A stretch of DNA of 7,334 nucleotides from Flavobacteriia bacterium (GTDB taxonomy: Bacteria > Bacteroidota > Bacteroidia > Flavobacteriales > Flavobacteriaceae): positions 1-7,334 of the forward strand of contig DRQI01000123.1 in assembly GCA_011330545.1 (NCBI GenBank), written 5' to 3'. Below the pieces are notes generated by a model that saw nothing but the letters and a program-made list of their open reading frames with translations, was not told where the DNA came from and did not search any database. Positions 6,000 through 7,334 of this stretch are shown here, in pieces (the stretch's first letter is position 1; every line of letters starts with the position of its first letter). Position numbers and translations under genes: made by a program.

Positions 6000-6030
6000 G
6001 GTAACATATCAAAAAATTAGGTAACATATC
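6000..6030 (+). repeat. Two direct copies of an 11-mer, 20-bp period, in the M16 leader
   Basis: GGTAACATATC occurs at 6000-6010 and again at 6020-6030, separated by AAAAAATTA. The 20-bp period is close to two turns of B-DNA, so two proteins bound there would face the same side. The copies lie downstream of the predicted promoter, about 25-55 nt into the transcript, and could be a repressor site, an RNA element or chance. Confidence 0.6.
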
Positions 6031-6078
6031 GGGTAGAAATACGTCTGATATTCAAAACAACTATTAAAATTTAACAAT

Positions 6079-7334
6079 ATGAAAAAACAATTTTTGGCTC
6101 TAATAGTATTTTTTTTGACAGTAACGTTACTTACTGCCCAAAAAGTAAACTTTACAGAGTACGATTTAGATAACGGGCTGCATGTTATTTTGCATCAAGA
6201 TAACAATGCACCGGTTATTACAACAGGTGTTATGTACAATGTAGGTTCTAAAGATGAGGAAGATGGTAAAACCGGAATGGCTCATTTTTATGAACACCTA
6301 TTATTTACAGGAACTGAAAATATCCCTAGGGGAGAATGGAACAATATAGAATCAGCCAATGGAGGTACCGGAAATGCCAATACAAGTTGGGATAGAACCT
6401 ATTATTATGAAGTCTTTCCTTCCAATAATTTAGAACTGAGCCTCTGGATGGAATCTGAGAGAATGATGCATCCGATTATTGACCAAAAAGCCGTCGATAC
6501 TCAAAATGAAGTAGTAAAAGAAGAAAAAAGGCAACGTATGGATAATGCGCCTTACGGAAAAGCCCAATACGGCGATATCTATAAATATCTTTTTGATAAA
6601 CATCCTTACGGTAGGCCTTTGATAGGGCACATAGAAGATTTAGACGCCGCGAAACTCGAAGATTTTAAAGCCTTTTATAAAAAATGGTATATGCCCAACA
6701 ATGCTGTGTTGGTAGTAGCAGGCGATATTGATATTGACCATACCAAAAAAATGATACAAGAATATTTTGGGCCTATCCCGAAAGGAAATCGCGCTGAGAA
6801 AAAGAAAATTATCGAACCCGAAAGAACCAAAGAAGTAAGAGTTAAAGAATACGATGCCAATATTCAACTGCCGGCGGCATTAATAATGTATAAAACGCCG
6901 TCTATGGCAGATAGGGATGCGCGGGTACTAAATGTGATTTCAACAATTTTAAGTGATGGAAAAAGCTCTCGATTGTATAAAAAAATGGTCGATGACAAAA
7001 AAATGGCCTTGGCAGCCTTTTCATTTTCGAGGCCTTTGGTAGATTATAGTGTGTATGTTGTTGGAGCAATTCCGTTAGGCAATACTTCATTAGATGACCT
7101 TATTAAAGAAATTGATGAAGAAATTGAAAAACTTCAAACCGAACTAATTTCAGATAAAGATTTACAAAAAGTAAGAAATAAGTTTGAAAACCAGTATGTA
7201 AACTCTAATTCGAGTGTACAAGGGATAGCAAGCTCTTTGGCGAGATATTATTTGTTAATGGGTGATACCGGTAAAATTAATAAAGAGCTAGAGATTATCA
7301 ACTCAATTACCAAAGAAGAAATTAGGGCAGCAGC
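6079..7334 (+). CDS. Exported M16 family zinc metallopeptidase (insulinase/pitrilysin type), 3' end outside window
   Basis: The frame is open from ATG 6079 to the window end (418 complete codons). Residues 1-20 form a signal peptide (KK, then a hydrophobic core ending LLTA) with likely cleavage before Q21, so the enzyme should act in the periplasm or at the envelope. The inverted zinc motif HxxEH is present as HFYEH (H69, E72, H73), and the distal glutamate ligand is in VVKEEKR (E149 likely, or E148). NGGTGNANTSWDRTYYYE (95-111), HPYGRPLIGH (175-184) and PNNAVLVVAGDID (206-218) are typical of bacterial M16 enzymes. The N-terminal catalytic domain spans about 28-175, and the M16 C-terminal domain follows from about 180. 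Relatives I recall in Flavobacteriia are about 440 residues and are followed by a second M16 gene lacking the zinc site; if so, only some 20 codons are missing, and the partner would lie just beyond. The ATG is preceded by an A-rich stretch without Shine-Dalgarno, usual for this phylum. Confidence 0.93.
   Translation, partial: MKKQFLALIVFFLTVTLLTAQKVNFTEYDLDNGLHVILHQDNNAPVITTGVMYNVGSKDEEDGKTGMAHFYEHLLFTGTENIPRGEWNNIESANGGTGNANTSWDRTYYYEVFPSNNLELSLWMESERMMHPIIDQKAVDTQNEVVKEEKRQRMDNAPYGKAQYGDIYKYLFDKHPYGRPLIGHIEDLDAAKLEDFKAFYKKWYMPNNAVLVVAGDIDIDHTKKMIQEYFGPIPKGNRAEKKKIIEPERTKEVRVKEYDANIQLPAALIMYKTPSMADRDARVLNVISTILSDGKSSRLYKKMVDDKKMALAAFSFSRPLVDYSVYVVGAIPLGNTSLDDLIKEIDEEIEKLQTELISDKDLQKVRNKFENQYVNSNSSVQGIASSLARYYLLMGDTGKINKELEIINSITKEEIRAA

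Noticed and set aside
6120..6131. AGTAACGTTACT palindrome near the M16 start
   Set aside because: It lies within the signal-peptide coding region (codons for TVTLL), so coding constraint and chance explain it.
6430..7090. Four minus-strand open frames opposite the M16 peptidase
   Set aside because: They lie within a plus-strand frame carrying a signal peptide and HxxEH motif; their products look like random antisense translations.
1..7334. Search for a defence system, mobile element, CRISPR array, tRNA or riboswitch
   Set aside because: No transposase, recombinase, nuclease, phage gene, regular spaced repeats or tRNA-like cloverleaf was seen; gene content is housekeeping throughout.

Overview
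The window looks like an ordinary chromosomal segment of a low-GC member of the Bacteroidota, most likely class Flavobacteriia. The evidence is threefold. Three promoters match the Bacteroidota housekeeping pattern (TTG, 19 bp, TAnnTTTG), and genes start without clear Shine-Dalgarno sequences. Ribosomal protein L21 carries a lysine/alanine-rich linker and a helix-hairpin-helix tail. The exported M16 peptidase has a short signal peptide ending in TAQ. No mobile element, tRNA, rRNA or CRISPR array was seen.

Layout. Positions 1-276 hold the 3' end of a lemA gene on the plus strand, followed by a strong 13-bp hairpin and a short soluble TPM-domain protein (420-857). A well-formed promoter in the next gap drives a two-gene unit: a PaaE-type flavin/[2Fe-2S] oxidoreductase (915-1961) and a LysE-family membrane exporter (1977-2651). 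This unit converges on a minus-strand pair, a polysaccharide flippase (3114-4568, TTG start) and dUTPase dut (2686-3117), which overlap by ATGA. Upstream of these on the minus strand is the rplU-rpmA ribosomal unit (5756 down to 4725), which ends at a clear intrinsic terminator (4660-4698). A 322-bp divergent intergenic region (5757-6078) holds promoters for rplU on the left and for an exported M16 zinc peptidase on the right. The peptidase runs off the window at 7334.

Functionally these are neighbouring housekeeping units rather than one pathway: a LemA/TPM pair, a redox protein with a transporter, a nucleotide-pool enzyme co-transcribed with an envelope polysaccharide flippase, two large-subunit ribosomal proteins, and an envelope or periplasmic protease. 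I did not find a convincing new biological system. The parts most worth a second look are non-coding: a perfect 19-bp inverted repeat centred almost exactly between the two divergent -33 elements, an 11-bp direct repeat with 20-bp period in the M16 leader, and a 17-bp palindrome between rplU and rpmA. The extended L21 protein is also notable.
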